64,000 nucleotides of DNA, taken from NCBI GenBank assembly GCA_947044405.1, contig CAMRHE010000028.1:5737001-5801000 (forward strand). The letters run 5' to 3'. A program made the translations under genes and the position numbers. The notes beneath the pieces are model-generated. The model had not been told where the DNA came from, ran no database searches, and saw nothing but the letters and a program-made list of their open reading frames with translations. Origin of the DNA: Leptodactylus fallax (taxonomy: Eukaryota > Chordata > Amphibia > Anura > Leptodactylidae). The first letter of the stretch is position 1, and each line of letters opens with the position of its first letter. Shown here one piece after another: positions 32,066 to 44,101 of this stretch.

Positions 32066-34234
32066 GACACACTTGCACACTGTACAAAGTGTGCTATAGA
32101 AGTAATACTTAATCATGTTTAATGCATTGTGTTTAATAAAACAAGATTAATATAGAGCAATATTCCCAGCAATATTTTATTTAGGACCCAAAAGAGCTTG
32201 GTCATAGTAAAGAATATATTAGAGTTCTTACTTGCACAGTTCCTTACTTCTATCCACAGATGGCACAAAGTCTAATCCCCTCCTCTCCCCTTCTGCACCT
32301 TTCCTATTAACTTGTTTACATGATTTTACCTTGTTTATTGAGGGAATATTGAGAGACACTTGTGCCCAATTCTGAAATATTCTTTGATTTATTTTCATTT
32401 TATTTAAGACTAAAATTACTTTCCCTTATATAAATTAATTCTGAAAACAATTATGGCAAACGCAAGTAAGTAATGCCACTGCTCAAAGGAGACACTCCTG
32501 GATTTTCTGTTCTGAAGTAGATCCAGTTGTGTCACTCAGTATACTTGATTCCTATTAGAGAAGAGATTGCTTCCAGTTGCTGATGTATTGTGAATCTGTG
32601 GGTGATATTTTTACACTTTTTGGTAAATCTATAAGATGTAAACAACCAAATGCTGGCTTTATTGCTCACTATCTGTATGTAATAGACTTGTAGTTCTGCA
32701 CATAGATGAAGGCACAATGTAATTGCACTATAGAGTTGAGAAATACCAGAAACATGTCTTCCTGGGCTATTGTCTGATATCTAAGCTCCTGAGGTTAGAA
32801 CAATATCAAAATGATTCTTTATAGTAATGAATGGTGAGGATCTTTCCAAATAGTAGAAAAGTATCATGTCTAGAATTATCAATTATGCAAGAATAAAGAA
32901 ATGTGAGATTTGGAAATTTTAGACAGGATTTTTTTTTTTACAATGCTTAAAGAAGTTTACCATTATGTAAAATAAGACAAAAATACCTGCCTTACTACTG
33001 CAGTGGTTGGCTGCAGCGGGCAAATGTCTGTGTTGACATATCATCACTTGAAGCAAAGATGCAGAGATTGGCAGAGAATCCAGGAGGCTTGGATGGTGAG
33101 TGTTACACAATTTATTTGACGTTATTGCAAATTTCTGGGTTTAAATTTAAGAGGCTGGACCCCTTTCAGGAAATAATAGACGCATATAAAATGGACTTAA
33201 ATGGTCACAAATGTTTCGGGCAACTTAATCTCGTTTAATAGATCGTGTGATTCTGGATCGAAATGTATTGCACTTTATTTAAAATGTTGCTGTTTTCTCC
33301 CTGAAAACTTCTCTAATGTTCCTGACTCTCTGTGTCTCCCTCTTTCTTAGTTTGTTGTTCGCTCCCTGTCACTAGGAATGGCAGGTCTTTAGAAACCAAA
33401 ATGCTCAAGGTGGAACACAGGAGGTAGAGGGGAAAGGGGCAGGTCTCTTTTTACTTCTGCATGTTTACACACAGTTTTGATGCCTGTAATCTGCAAATAG
33501 AGGAGTCTGCAACTTCTCACAGCTCACAATGAGTGTAAGGAGAGTCTATCTACTTCTGACTAGCTGCTTGTGTTATTGCTGATGGGATGTTAGTTGTAGA
33601 CAATAAGCAGCTTTCCTGATGTGCTACGATTTCTCTTTCTCTGTGTCAGGGATCTTTTTAACTGCATCATAACTTGGATTTGGAGTCCAGTTTCCACAAA
33701 TTTACTATATTATAGTCACTTGGGCTTTTCTCAGATATTTATTTGCTAACTTACAGTTACTACTGCAGAATCACATGTAAAGAAACCAGTAGATGTTGAG
33801 GGGCTGACTGCTCTGTACACACCCATAGCCTGAAAGAAAAATGTAAAATGTGCTGCAGCAATATCAAGGCTATTAGCAGCAAAAAAAAACAAAAAACGAT
33901 AGGGACAGACTGCCCAGCAAGACCCTGCAGATATTTCAACTTTTGATGACAACTTAGGTACTCTTTAAGGGATGAATAATAAAATTGATGTGTTTTTATA
34001 GATATTATCATAATAATTATGGTGCATTTCTTCTCCACTCTTTTCACCCTTGCCTAGGGTAATAGGATAAGAATCTAGGATGGATAGTTTTGAAAAAGTA
34101 AACATAAAGGTGCAATGGAAATAAATAGAAAAAAATAAGGAATTTTTTTTTTTTTGTAATTCTTACAACGTTCATAAGGAATAGTGAAATACTGTGTGCA
34201 TCCGTATAAACTAAAAACTGGGATAAATGCCTAA
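32066..34234. other. No gene seen
   Basis: Mostly unassigned AT-rich DNA. Near 33780-33970 a block ends TTAGGTACTCTTTAAG like a TTAA MITE. Minus-strand frames at 33746-34047 overlap each other and are not supported. Confidence 0.4.
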
Positions 34235-34449
34235 GGCTATGTTCACATCTGCGTCAGAGCAGAGTCCAACAAAAATTGTTGGAGAAAAAAAGTCCTGCAT
34301 GGAGGACTTTTTTTGGCGCATTCAGTTTCAAAATGATGGACCCCATTATAGTTAATGGGGTCTGCCAGGCTCTGTGTGTAGCCACTATTGTTACTCGAGT
34401 CCTCCAACGGACCCAAATGACGGAGGGCAAACGCTAGTGTGAACCTAGC
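34235..34449. mobile_element. GTTCACA-type MITE, complete
   Basis: Ends GGCTATGTTCACATCTGCGTC and GCTAGTGTGAACCTAGC are inverted. The inner AAAAAGTCCTGCATGGAGGAC palindrome is the family signature. Confidence 0.8.
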
Positions 34450-35269
34450 ATATTACATACTGGGGGCAACAGAAGACTGGAAACTTCCCTGCTCCATCTT
34501 TAAAAAAAATATGACAATGTCATGGGGGACTTCATAAATATGGATTACCCTCTTTTCAATGAAGCTACTCCAGAAAACTGTAAGAGCAATATGAGCATAC
34601 TGTATACTGGGGAGATACTATATGGCAATAAACCTAAAGTCCACCACAAAAACAACCTTCAGACAAGTTTAAAGTGTGGAAACCCCCTTTAAATGACAAA
34701 TCCTATTAATTTTTAAAAAAAAATTAGATAATATTATATCATAAATCCTTCACTTGACCTTACAAGATTGGCCTTGGTATGGAATTAATATTTGCTGACA
34801 TAAAAGCTGGCTTGAAAGCTTTGCAATTTGATTTTGCTGAATCAAATGTGTACTCATAGATCACTGACTCGACAGCTTAGTCCTTTGTGTATTTCATTCT
34901 AAGTACTGTAGGCAGTATCTGCATTTTATGACTCAAAATAGGGGCTGAATATTGGAAATCAATTATTCTGAATGGGTTTCTAAATCAGTTTAAAGATAAC
35001 AACTGATAATAATTGTGAAAATGTAGCATATCATGTGAAATAAGAAAATCATAGAGCGTATAGGGAGACTGATCAATGCATTGGCTAAACATATCAATAA
35101 GGCCTTCAAGGGATAATAATATCCAAAGCCAAATCAACCAAATGCCAGGGGTGTTTTTCACTCCAATGTTATTGATCAGCTGTAAAAAAAAGTCTTATTT
35201 GAAAAGATGCCCCCGAAAGCGAATTTAATGGGTATTCTCATCTGAAATATATATGGCATATCGCATAGT
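34450..35269. other. No gene or recognised repeat seen
   Basis: AT-rich unassigned DNA. Confidence 0.4.
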
Positions 35270-35355
35270 ACCCTACAAATTGTACAGTGCTGCGGAATAT
35301 GTTGGCGCTATATAAATAAAATTTATTATTATTATTACTATTATTATTATTATAT
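35270..35355 (+). mobile_element. 3' tail of the tRNA-derived SINE
   Basis: GTACAGTGCTGCGGAATATG and TTGGCGCTATATAAATAAA are followed by ATT repeats. The same tail, inverted, is found at the left of the SINE at 44910. The 5' part is missing. Confidence 0.75.
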
Positions 35356-35361
35356 AGTAAG

Positions 35362-35957
35362 TAGGGATGAGCGGATTCTTTTGTAACAAGTCGGTTCTAA
35401 AAATTTTCCCAAAATTTTGGGTTGAACCGAACCTGAAATTTTGAATGTTTGACACCAACATGCCACTATTATACTCTGATTTCTCTTTAAGACCCCAGAG
35501 TATAATAAGTGGAGGCCAGGGGATGTGCGTAAGCACAGTCACTCACCTTTCTCTCATAGCATCTGATGAAGGTCAATTTAACTATACAGGTTTCTTCCAA
35601 CTTCCTGAATGACATCAGTTGCCCAAGGGACTGTTTAGACCTGTGATTGGGCATCAGTGGTCACATAGGGCACACTGACGTCATGACACTAACGTCTCTG
35701 CATCATGATGTTGGCCTGCCCAATCATAGGCCTTAACAGTCCACTTGGGGCCACTGATGTAACTTTTGAAGCTGGAAGAGGTTCAAAGAGGATTGTGATT
35801 CACACTGGATGGAGATGGTAGACAGTGACAGCGCCCAGGAGAGGTGAGTAAGACTGTTCTCTCATCCATCCCCATGGCTTCCACTGAAGAGTATAATAAA
35901 AGCAATTCCAGTTTGGACCGAAGAAAAACTGCTAGACGAACCTTGCAAATATTTGTG
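35362..35957. mobile_element. P palindromic element, full length (copy d)
   Basis: The outer end is TAGGGATGAGCGGATTC; the left hairpin (35467-35507) is imperfect, with ATTATACTCTGATTTC against GACCCCAGAGTATAAT. Then come an inner arm with ACTCACCTTTCTC, a centre with TGACGTCA (35676-35683), the right arm GGAGAGGTGAGTAAG and a half hairpin GAAGAGTATAATAAAA. It ends in outer sequence CGAACCTTGCAAATATTTG. No ORF of note. Confidence 0.8.
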
Positions 35958-36124
35958 ACTTTAACAGAAATGTTCACTTTATATGCTTTAAACTTAATTT
36001 ATTTGCAGCAGCCGCCTTGTGGTATTCCTATAGTCCTGCATCTCCATTATATGGAAGAAGTTGCTGTTGTGTTAACTGTTTTACACCAAGAAAATGCGTG
36101 AGTTATATCCTTATTCAGCTAAGT

Positions 36125-36275
36125 CTTCTGAGTCCTCTATCCTGCATTTATCATCATGGGCACCCCAACCACCATCAGGTTCAGGGAGAATTACTACAGG
36201 AAGATGGCCTACTACCATCATTTTCTACTCTGCAAGCCCACTTTTCACCAGTCCTTGAGGAGTGCTGGATGGTCT
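36125..36275. repeat. Dispersed repeat family E, copy 1
   Basis: Shares an ordered set of blocks (CATGGGCACCCCAACCACCA, CTACTACCATC, CACTTTTCACCAGTCC, TTGAGGAGT) with 56305-56480. The class is unknown; frames at 36017-36280 derive from it. Confidence 0.6.
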
Positions 36276-37042
36276 GGTAGAGGTTAATGCAACCGTGATC
36301 CCAGCTACTCCTACTTCCATTCTTCCATTCTCTTCTATGAGTTTATTATCATACAGTACTGTATATGTCTTGCGTATGGATTTTATAATCTGAGAGTGAA
36401 TGTTGTTCTTAGGTACTTGTGTAGATTCTTCCCAAAAATTCCAACTTGGAATTCATCTTGGGTGAACTAAAATGGCCACCATGACATGATCTGTGGTAAA
36501 TTATTATACTCTGGGATCTCTTCAGACCCCAGAGTATAATAGTTGTAGGCCCAAGGGAGGTGTAAAAATTAAAAAACATGTCTTTCAGGACTCCGGCGAT
36601 GTTTTTCTTCCTCATCTGTGCATGAAACGTTTCAGAAGAGTGTTAGAGTCAGCATCTGGGGCTCATTTGTGATGTCTCATTGCTGAGGCCTGTGATTGGA
36701 CCTCAGCGGTGACATGGACATGCCGAGCGTCATGATGTCACAGAAGAGTGCTAGATGTCAATGTGTGACGTCACATGGACGGATGTGGAAGAAACCAATC
36801 ACCAGACACCGCGAGGAGGCCTGAAAGAGGTGAGAGAAGGTGAGTATAAATGTTTTTGATTTTTTCACCTCCATTGGGCCTACTTCTATTATACTCTGGG
36901 ATCTGAAGAGACCCTAGAGCAGGGGTCGGCAACCCCCGGCATGTGTGCTAAGAGTGGCACGCAAGGCTTATTTCCCTGGCATGGCGGCGGAATCCTCGCC
37001 CAGCAGCTTCAATCGGAACAAACATGGCCGAAACGAAACTGC

Positions 37043-37373
37043 TATTATTATACTGTGGGGTCTCTTCAGACCCCCGAGTATAATAAGCAGAGACTTAGGA
37101 GAAGTGATGAAACATAAAAAACAATGATACTCACCTTGCTCCCTGCGCTACCCGGCGACTGTGCAATTTGCAGGAGCTTCTGACAGCTGACAGGACCTCA
37201 TGGGTCACTTCCGGCATCATTACACATAATGTAATCAGCGGTTGCTGACTACAGGCAGATGCGCCGAAGAGAACAGAGTGGCAGCGGAGCGCAGAAAAAG
37301 GTAAGTAGCATTGTTTTTTTATGTTTGTCACCTCTCTTGGTCCTGCACTTATTATATTCGGGGGTCTGAAGAG
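37043..37373. mobile_element. P2 palindromic element inside the hAT element
   Basis: The left hairpin (37043-37085) reads TATTATTATACTGTGGGGTC against GACCCCCGAGTATAATAA. The inner arm GATACTCACCTTGC and right arm AGGTAAGTAGCATTG are close to 16350-16671. The right hairpin is cut after GGGGGTCTGAAGAGAG, where the minisatellite begins. Confidence 0.8.
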
Positions 37374-37790
37374 AGCTATGGAACATAATACCATGTGCAG
37401 GGACCGCTATGGGACCTAATACCATGTGCAGGGGCCACTATGGAACATAATACCGTGTGCAGGAACCACTATAGGATATAATATCGTGTGCAGGGACCGG
37501 TATGGGACCAAATAACCTGTGCAGGGACTGCTATGGAACATAATACCGTGTACAGGGACCACTATAGGAAATAATACCGTGTGCAGGGACCGCTATGGGA
37601 CATAATATGGTGTGCAGGGGTCACTATGTGTCATAATACCGTGTGCTGGGGCCACTATATGACATAATACCGTGTGAAGGGACCACTATGTGACATAACA
37701 CAGTGTGCAGAGGCTGTTATGGGATATAATACCTTGTGCAGGGGCCGCTATGGGACATAATACCGTGTGCAGGGGCCGCTATGGGACATT
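37374..37790. repeat. ~31-bp minisatellite, about 13 units
   Basis: Units of CATAATACCGTGTGCAGGG followed by CCGCTATGGGA run from the broken right hairpin of the P2 copy. The last units are nearly identical, suggesting recent expansion. Confidence 0.9.
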
Positions 37791-38345
37791 ATTCTGTATA
37801 ACGGCGTGTTTTCTGCATTAAGGATGTGTTTTTGCACATAAAACACAGGCATTTTTTTTTGTGCAAAAATGCACCATGTGAACGCAGTTTTACATTGAAG
37901 TAAAAGTTCCAGTGGCCTAAGACTATATCTGCATCCAGATACATAGTGTGTATTCACCATAAGGTGCCGCCATATGGTGCTCCTGGACACTTACATTTAC
38001 CACTAATTGGGGGCTGTACATGGACTTTCATTGCTTCTAATCGGGAAGTACAGGAGCGTCCCAGGAAATAGCAGTAAACGCATGCGTCCTAAAGCATCTG
38101 GTGGCAGCACTTCTGTGTAATGGTTTGTGGTATATGACTTTAGTTTAGGGGTCGTTAGACTTACAATTATTGACCGGCACTCCGTGTACCTCATCTTTGA
38201 TTTTTTAATTAAAATCGGCACGCCGAACAAAAAAGGTTGCCTACCCCTGCCCTAGAGTATAATAATTTCATGTCTGGTTCTATGCGAACAAGTTCGGACT
38301 CAACCAAACTGGAGGATCGCTTTCCCGAACACTAGAGGGAATGAA

Positions 38346-39447
38346 TCTTCAGAGGTTGGCCCATCCTTATTATGTACTACTGCAATGACATTTCTGTATG
38401 GCAACTTTATATGGGCCTTGTAGTACAGTCATGATAGTGTTGTACGGATGTGCTGCTCCTGGTATTGATGTACTGGGGGCTTATTATTTATTATCATTGA
38501 GTTATTTTTGGCCTGATGGAAACTACGGTTCAACAACAACAAATTGACCTCCCAAGTTTTGTAGAAGGATGTTAATTTATCTTGTCTTTTAATTCTGAAT
38601 TAACCTTTGAACAGTATTAAATGTTAATCAACCATATTATTTTTTAATAAGAGATGGCAAGAAAGTGAACCTTGTCAAATTTTGCTGCCGTGCAATTCTC
38701 TTCCTGGGAATCAATTATCTACAGTATCAGTTCTAAAGTGATACTATTCTACCATAGCCAGCTAATGAGCTCAGCATCACACATTTTACAGTACCTAGAA
38801 GCAAAAAAGTTGAGTAAATGTGCTTTAACAGGTACTGATATTTGACATGAGAACATTGGGCATGAAATATAGGCTGTATTTCTGACATTGGTCTTGCTTA
38901 GTGATTTAGATTACTTAAAAACCGTAGAAATGAAAAGAACTTACAGAAAGACATAAAAATAATATAAATTAAAAAGACCATATAAAAAATTTTGAAAAGT
39001 GGGTCAAAATTTAAGCTTTTTTTTTTCTGAGAAAACACATTGATGGCCAATCCTTAGGACAGTCCATCTATATACAAATGGTTAGACTTTGAGCCCCACT
39101 ATGAGCAGAATGACAGGGCATAGGTCTTATGTGATTGACACCCTTGGACCCCACATTTATGGTGCTCCTTTGAAAATCTACGAGACTGATGGAAATAATC
39201 AATTTCTATACTTGGCTTTCTCTTTTTAAACCAAGAAAACTTTGAACTAGGATACCCTTCTTGCACATGGTGGATGTTCCTACAACAGATGACAGATTAC
39301 ACCATGTGATGTAGTAGTGTCTTAAAAACCATATACACCCTTACGGTTTCCATGGGAATAAACAGGTAAGTAGAAGGTACTGCGAATCAAATGCCATTGA
39401 TTAAATGCTGATCAGCAAGTGTAATATCCTCTATCAAAAGCAGAAGT
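38346..39447. other. No gene seen
   Basis: Unassigned AT-rich DNA upstream of a Tc1 fossil; the 5' end of that element may lie within it but no TIR is recognisable. Confidence 0.4.
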
Positions 39448-39492
39448 TTGGACAGTTTGCTGGTCTGGAGCATTCAGGCATGTGTTAACACA

Positions 39493-40085
39493 TTGCCAAG
39501 GAGGAAGGACATCAGCAATGAACTTAGAAAAGCAATTGTTACTGCCTATCTATCTGGAAAGAGTTATAAGGTCATTTACAAACAAATTGAAGTCCATCAT
39601 TCTACAGTAAGATTAAAGTGCAAAAACATTCAAGACAACAACAACCTTCCCAGGAGTGAACATCCCAAAAAATTCACCCCACTGTCAGACCGTGCAATGC
39701 TTAGAAAAATTGCAAAGACCAAGTGCTACTGTACATTTAAGACTCTATAAGTCTCAGTTATCATGTAAAATGTTCCAATTTATGATACTACAATTAGAAT
39801 AAGACTGAACAAGTGTCTTGGGTAGGGGTGTAAGAAGAAAGCCTCTTCTATCTAAAAATGTTTTCAGAGTTGCATCTAAATAAATCACCAGTCTTCTGGA
39901 ATAATGTTCTTTGGATAGATGAGACCTGGAGAAGTAGAGATGTTTGGCCATAATGCGCAACCCCACCATTGGCAAAAACCAAACACTATGTCAGCACAGA
40001 CACCCCAAATCAGCTGTCAAGTCAATGGTGCAGGGGTGATAATATCTGATATCACATAATACTAAACAAAGGATAGACTCAAATG
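39493..40085 (+). pseudogene. Decayed Tc1-like transposase
   Basis: The expected start is now TTG at 39493 (LPRRKDISNELRKAI). The next ~85 codons are open and contain the helix-turn-helix segment KSYKVIYKQIEVHHSTV, then LPRSEHPKKFTPLSDRAM. A stop ends this frame at about 39750. Further transposase-like pieces follow in shifted frames up to about 40000, such as a KPLLSK-like block and the region before the first catalytic aspartate. The DDE core is mostly lost. A fossil of a Tc1 family different from those at 23339, 42678 and 60974. Confidence 0.75.
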
Positions 40086-40359
40086 AGGCCGTTGTATCAG
40101 GAGCACAACTTCTGCCCCCGAATCCCAGTAGCCAACTATCAATAGAAATGTTCATGAGACTTGTGATTTTGTTGTTTTTTTTTTTTCTTCATGACATACC
40201 ATTAGAACATATAATAACTCATTTATCATATAGGAATAATATGATTTACATAGGACTACTTCAATATTTATTTTCCAGTAGTGCCTGAATATAGATATGC
40301 CCTTCCTTACTTTTACTCTTGATGGATATATCCAGATATAACATATGTTTGACAAGATG
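40086..40359. other. No gene seen
   Basis: AT-rich DNA with a T-rich stretch near 40170. Confidence 0.4.
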
Positions 40360-40565
40360 ACCAGCTTTTCAAAACATGATTTTCTGATACTCTGTCAGGA
40401 GATATCCATCCTATAGCCATCTATGTATGGTCACCCAGTGGTTGTGTTGTGAACTACAGCCTGTCCAGTGTTTTGTCAGCTTGTCACAAAATTGTATTAA
40501 ACTGGTTTCATTAGAAGTCAGAGTTTTTAACTAAATTCTAACTAAGGTAACACATCTGTATATCT
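40360..40565. repeat. Dispersed repeat family B, copy 3
   Basis: Contains CTGTCAGGAGATATC, GGTCACCCAGTGGTTGTG and AAACTGGTTTCATTAGAA in the order seen at 3950 and 16045. Confidence 0.55.
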
Positions 40566-40584
40566 TATAATGTACTATAATGGG

Positions 40585-41222
40585 TAGAGATAGGTAAATC
40601 AGCTCATAACAAGCAAGGGTCATTATGAATTTTTAAAGAATCTTTGGAATTTTAATTAAATTCACTTGTTTTTTCCAAACATTTTTTGGGTTCCCCACCC
40701 CACAAATCACCATAAAAATGCAAGGACCCAGTAGATGGGTGGACAAAATAAAAAAACAGATAATCACCTTCCCTCATCTCTCCCAGACTAGCTCACAGTA
40801 ACTAGCGCTCCATCCGCTTCCAACCTCCTGGATAACGTTACAGGCTCCGGGGGATGGCTGAGACCTGTGTTGGGCTTCAGCAGTTACATGGTCATGTCAA
40901 AGTCATGATAGTTGCATCAAAGGTTAATGGTATAGGAGCACACCATGTGACCACTGAGGCCCAATCACAGGTCTCAGCAGTCAGCTGGAGCCTGTGATCT
41001 CACCAGGGAGGCAAGAAGAGACTTTAAACTGAAGACAAGCTTCAGACATGAGAACGTAGCCCAGGAAAGGTGATGGAAGGTAAGCATCGGTGTATATTTT
41101 TTTGCTGCACCTCTCTTAGGTCTCCCCTTATGAAAAAACCCCAGAGTATAATGAAAGCGAAATGAATCTGGTGGACGAACTTCACGAATATTTGCAAAAC
41201 AAATCTTGCAAGGTTCATCTAT
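40585..41222. mobile_element. P palindromic element (copy f)
   Basis: The outer end TAGAGATAGGTAAATC, the inner arm AATCACCTTCCCTCATCTC, a centre with TGACCACTGAGGCCCAATCAC, the right arm GGAAAGGTGATGGAAGGTAA and half hairpin CCCCAGAGTATAATGAA are in order, ending AAGGTTCATCTATCTA. The left hairpin has been lost. Confidence 0.7.
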
Positions 41223-41906
41223 CTATAAGAATGGATAGAATTTTTTAAAAATTGTGCCTTTTGATTCCCTATGTATATATACGTATATAATGTATTTGAT
41301 ATTTTTGCATGGACGCCCTCAATGACAGTTCTACTCCTCATGGATTCTGTAAGATGAGCGCTGCGGACAGTAATTTGCAGCAGAGCATTAAATGGTTCCA
41401 TTAAACAGCATTATAGAGCAGTCGTCGTATGTATCTCCCAGATATTCAGCTTACAGACGCATTTCCTTAACATTCAAGTGGAGTCTCCCCGTTTGCTCTT
41501 CACTTTACATTTACTTGCTTTGGAAACATGTAATTGCTTCCATACAACCCTGTCTGTATCCATATGAGGGAGTTTACAAAGGCATAATATATAACTATAG
41601 GAATGTACAGTATGCAGTAGAAGTCTGGCCATTCCAGGGCTATTGTGGAATGATCACTCATTGCTTTCTATAGAAAGATTGAATATGTTGAACTTTCTCA
41701 GACATATTGAATCCTTTGTATTCTCTCACACTGACTGGAGATGATGTATGCAGCCACCATTGAATACCAAACTTTTGCAGAATTTCATAGAATAAACGGA
41801 GACAATTGACAAGAAGGGTCAAGTATTAAAAGTAGTTAAATAGCTGTAAATGCAAGAAGATGAGATTGCTGATCTGCTGCTTTTCATATGTGGTACTGAA
41901 CAAAGG
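41223..41906. other. No gene or recognised repeat seen
   Basis: Unassigned DNA; frames at 41219-41673 on both strands are unsupported. Confidence 0.4.
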
Positions 41907-42005
41907 TTGTAAAAAAATACTGCACAGTAAGAATGCTTTCAGAAATAGAAAGGTTAATAGTTTATTTTTGTCAATTAACAGAAATGTTACAATTTTTTTC
42001 TACTT
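41907..42005. mobile_element. Tc1-like fragment of the 14025 family
   Basis: CAGTAAGAATGCTTTCAGAA and the following ATAGAAAGGTTAATAG match the end region of the deleted Tc1 at 14025-14515 (AAGGCTTTCAGAAATAGAC). Termini are missing. Confidence 0.6.
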
Positions 42006-42636
42006 CAGACAAGTGTGATTTCTAAGGATATCAATGGGACAAATCACAGTACTCTGCATCGATACTGACTGCATTATCAGAAGTTGGACTGGATTATCTA
42101 GGGATGAAGGGTTGACCGTGACTCATCACGAGAGACGTTACTAAGACCTTTGACTGAGCTGGTAACAAAATAGTACTAAATATTTTTAAGGCAAAAGCTG
42201 AAAATGATACAGTTGAGCCAGGGCTATGCAGTGGAAAAGTGCTATCGGATTGGATTTCGACTCTACACCTTGCAAAGATACAGTTAACAATAGATCTGAT
42301 TCCTGGCCGCACTTACAGGAGACGACTAATTGTCTTTCTTCTGTAATTTCAACATTTCTGAATTCTCATAAACCTTTTAAAATAACTTACGAGCCATTGG
42401 GGTCAGGGGCAAAGGAGTCCATAAATGAGACTTCATGAGTAACCTTTCCTAAGTCTGTGATAATTATTGGAAGTTTGGACTTGCATTTCCATGTTTTCTT
42501 GGCAGGGATGACCTTTTATGTCTTAATTAGGCTCCGCGATTTCTTATGTAGAGCTTAAACTATTGCCTTGTGTAACTCCCTGATGGAATCATACTAGATG
42601 TCTCATCATAAGAATGATTATCTTCTCTCTGTGTAA
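42006..42636. other. No gene seen
   Basis: Unassigned DNA; frames at 42094-42438 on both strands are not supported. Confidence 0.4.
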
Positions 42637-42672
42637 TGTCTATCTATCTATCTATTTATCTATCTATCAATC
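42637..42672. repeat. Short (CTAT)n microsatellite, left of a Tc1 fossil
   Basis: CTATCTATCTATCTATTTAT and a further TCTATCTATCAA lie immediately left of the Tc1 end. A longer array of the same motif and strand lies at 44055-44102 on its other side. Confidence 0.85.
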
Positions 42673-42740
42673 CTTTATGAGCAAAATTATTGGGACATAT
42701 ACAGAAGTTTTTATGACATCACATTATAAATCAATATGCA

Positions 42741-44041
42741 TTAATATGGAGTTAGTTCTGCCTTTGCAAATAACACAGCTTCTACTCTTCGGGGAAGGCT
42801 TCCTACAAGATATCAGACTATGTCTGTAGGAACTTTGGCCCATTTATCAAAAAAAAATATCTGTGACATCAGACACTGATATTGACTTGCAATATTTGTT
42901 CTAGTTTATTTCAAAGGTGTTGTATGGGTTTGAGGTCAGAGCTCTGTGCAGCCAGTCAAGTTTTTCCACATAAAACCCATGCATTTATGGACCTAGCTTT
43001 GTGAACTGGGCACAGTCATGCTGGAACAGAAAATAATCCTTCCCCAAACTGTACCCACAGAACTGAGATTGGCAACTGTCCAAAATGGCTTGGTCTGCTG
43101 ACCCTTCACTGGAACTAAGGAGCCTATGCCTACTCCTGAAAACAACCCCATAGCATTACCCCTCCTCCACCAGACTTTACAGCTGGCATGGTGTAGTCAG
43201 ACAAGTAATGTTCTCCTGCCATTCGCCAAATTGACACTGTCAGATAGAAAAGTGTGATTTGGGACTCCACAGAACATGCTTTCACTGCTCAAGAGTCCAT
43301 TGGTGGCATGGTGCTTTACGCCACTCCATCTGACACTTGGCATTGTGCTTTACATCACTCCATCTGACACTTGGCTTTGTACTTTACACCGCTCTATCTG
43401 ACACTTGGCATTGTACTTTACACCCTTCCATCTGACACTTGGCATTGAGCTGTACACCTCTTCATCTAACACTTGGCATTGTCCTTTACACCACTCCATC
43501 TGACACTTGGCTTTGTACTTTCAACTGCTCCATCTGACACTTGGTATTGCATGTTACACCCCTCCATCTGACACTTGGCATTGAGCTGTACACCCCTCCA
43601 TCTGACACTTGGCATTGTCCTTGATACCATTCCATCTGACACTTGGCTTTGTGCTTTACCACTCCATCCAAAATTTAACATTGTACTTGGTGATGTAAGG
43701 CTTGCATGCAGCTGCTCGGCCATGGAACCCATGCCATGCCACCCAAGTGGGTGCAATTTATTTGCTAATAATAATGCTAGTGGAAGTTTAACTCAGCAGA
43801 GTGTGGTGACTTATATGTAGAATGGACCTCAGCACTGCCCCGAGTCTATAACTTTTGGTCTACCTGCACTCTGTTGCTGAGTTTCTGTGATTCCTAAAGG
43901 CTTCTACTTTTCAATAATGCCAAGTTCAGGTGATGGTGAAATATCTAGGAAAGAAGTAATTTCAGGAAAGTGACTTGTTGTCATAGTGGCTCCTATTACA
44001 TTACTGTACTAGAATTCAGCGAGCGCCAGAGGACCAGCCAT
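42741..44041 (-). pseudogene. Tc1-like transposase, expanded and frameshifted
   Basis: The ATG equivalent is at 44041-44039 and the final codons at about 42790-42741 encode LPRRVEAV and end in TAA, so both gene ends survive. Between them the frame is broken many times. At 43291-43672 the coding segment that normally includes a KCNAK-like motif has been repeated about eleven times in 34-bp units; 34 is not a multiple of three, so each unit shifts the frame. Downstream pieces corresponding to the catalytic core are recognisable (for example around 43150-43250 and 42930-43050) but mutated. No functional product is possible. Confidence 0.8.
43291..43672. repeat. 34-bp minisatellite, about eleven units, inside the transposase
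   Basis: TCCATC (or a one-base variant) recurs at 43325, 43359, 43393, 43427, 43461, 43495, 43529, 43563, 43597 and 43631, an exact 34-bp period, with a last shortened step of 32. The unit reads CCACTCCATCTGACACTTGG then CATTGTGCTTTACA. Confidence 0.95.
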
Positions 44042-44054
44042 TAATGTTGGTAAA

Positions 44055-44055
44055 G

Positions 44056-44101
<46 letters not shown>

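Larger units (their letters stand above)
36920..38249. mobile_element. Non-autonomous hAT transposon (1330 bp) with 8-bp target duplication
   Basis: CAGGGGTCGGCAACC on the left and GGTTGCCTACCCCTG on the right are inverted, differing at one base. Perfect 8-bp direct repeats CCCTAGAG flank it (36912-36919 and 38250-38257), as expected for hAT elements. Inside are a P2 palindrome (37043-37373), a ~31-bp minisatellite and ~450 bp of other sequence; no hAT transposase domain is seen. It is therefore a non-autonomous or captured-cargo element and younger than the P copy it splits. Confidence 0.9.
36418..38345. mobile_element. P palindromic element split by a hAT transposon (copy e)
   Basis: The left hairpin (36500-36541) and right hairpin (36888-36919 continuing at 38258-38266) bracket typical inner arms (AAAAAACATGTCTTTCAGG; GAAGGTGAGTATAAATG) and a centre with GCCTCAGCGGTGACATGG. 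The descending arm of the right hairpin is interrupted by the element at 36920-38249. Outer sequence resumes after it (GTTCGGACTCAACCAAACTGG). Confidence 0.85.
42678..44050 (-). mobile_element. Tc1-like element, right side truncated, with internal minisatellite
   Basis: The left end keeps GAGCAAAATTATTGGGACAT, the terminal pattern of a Tc1 family. The minus strand carries a decayed transposase from 44041 to 42741. The terminal region upstream of the start codon is missing, replaced at about 44055 by a CTAT microsatellite. Confidence 0.85.

Noticed and set aside
43466..43756. Repetitive minus-strand frames rich in QVSDG/KCQME
   Set aside because: They are different frames of the 34-bp minisatellite inside a dead transposase, not a repeat protein.
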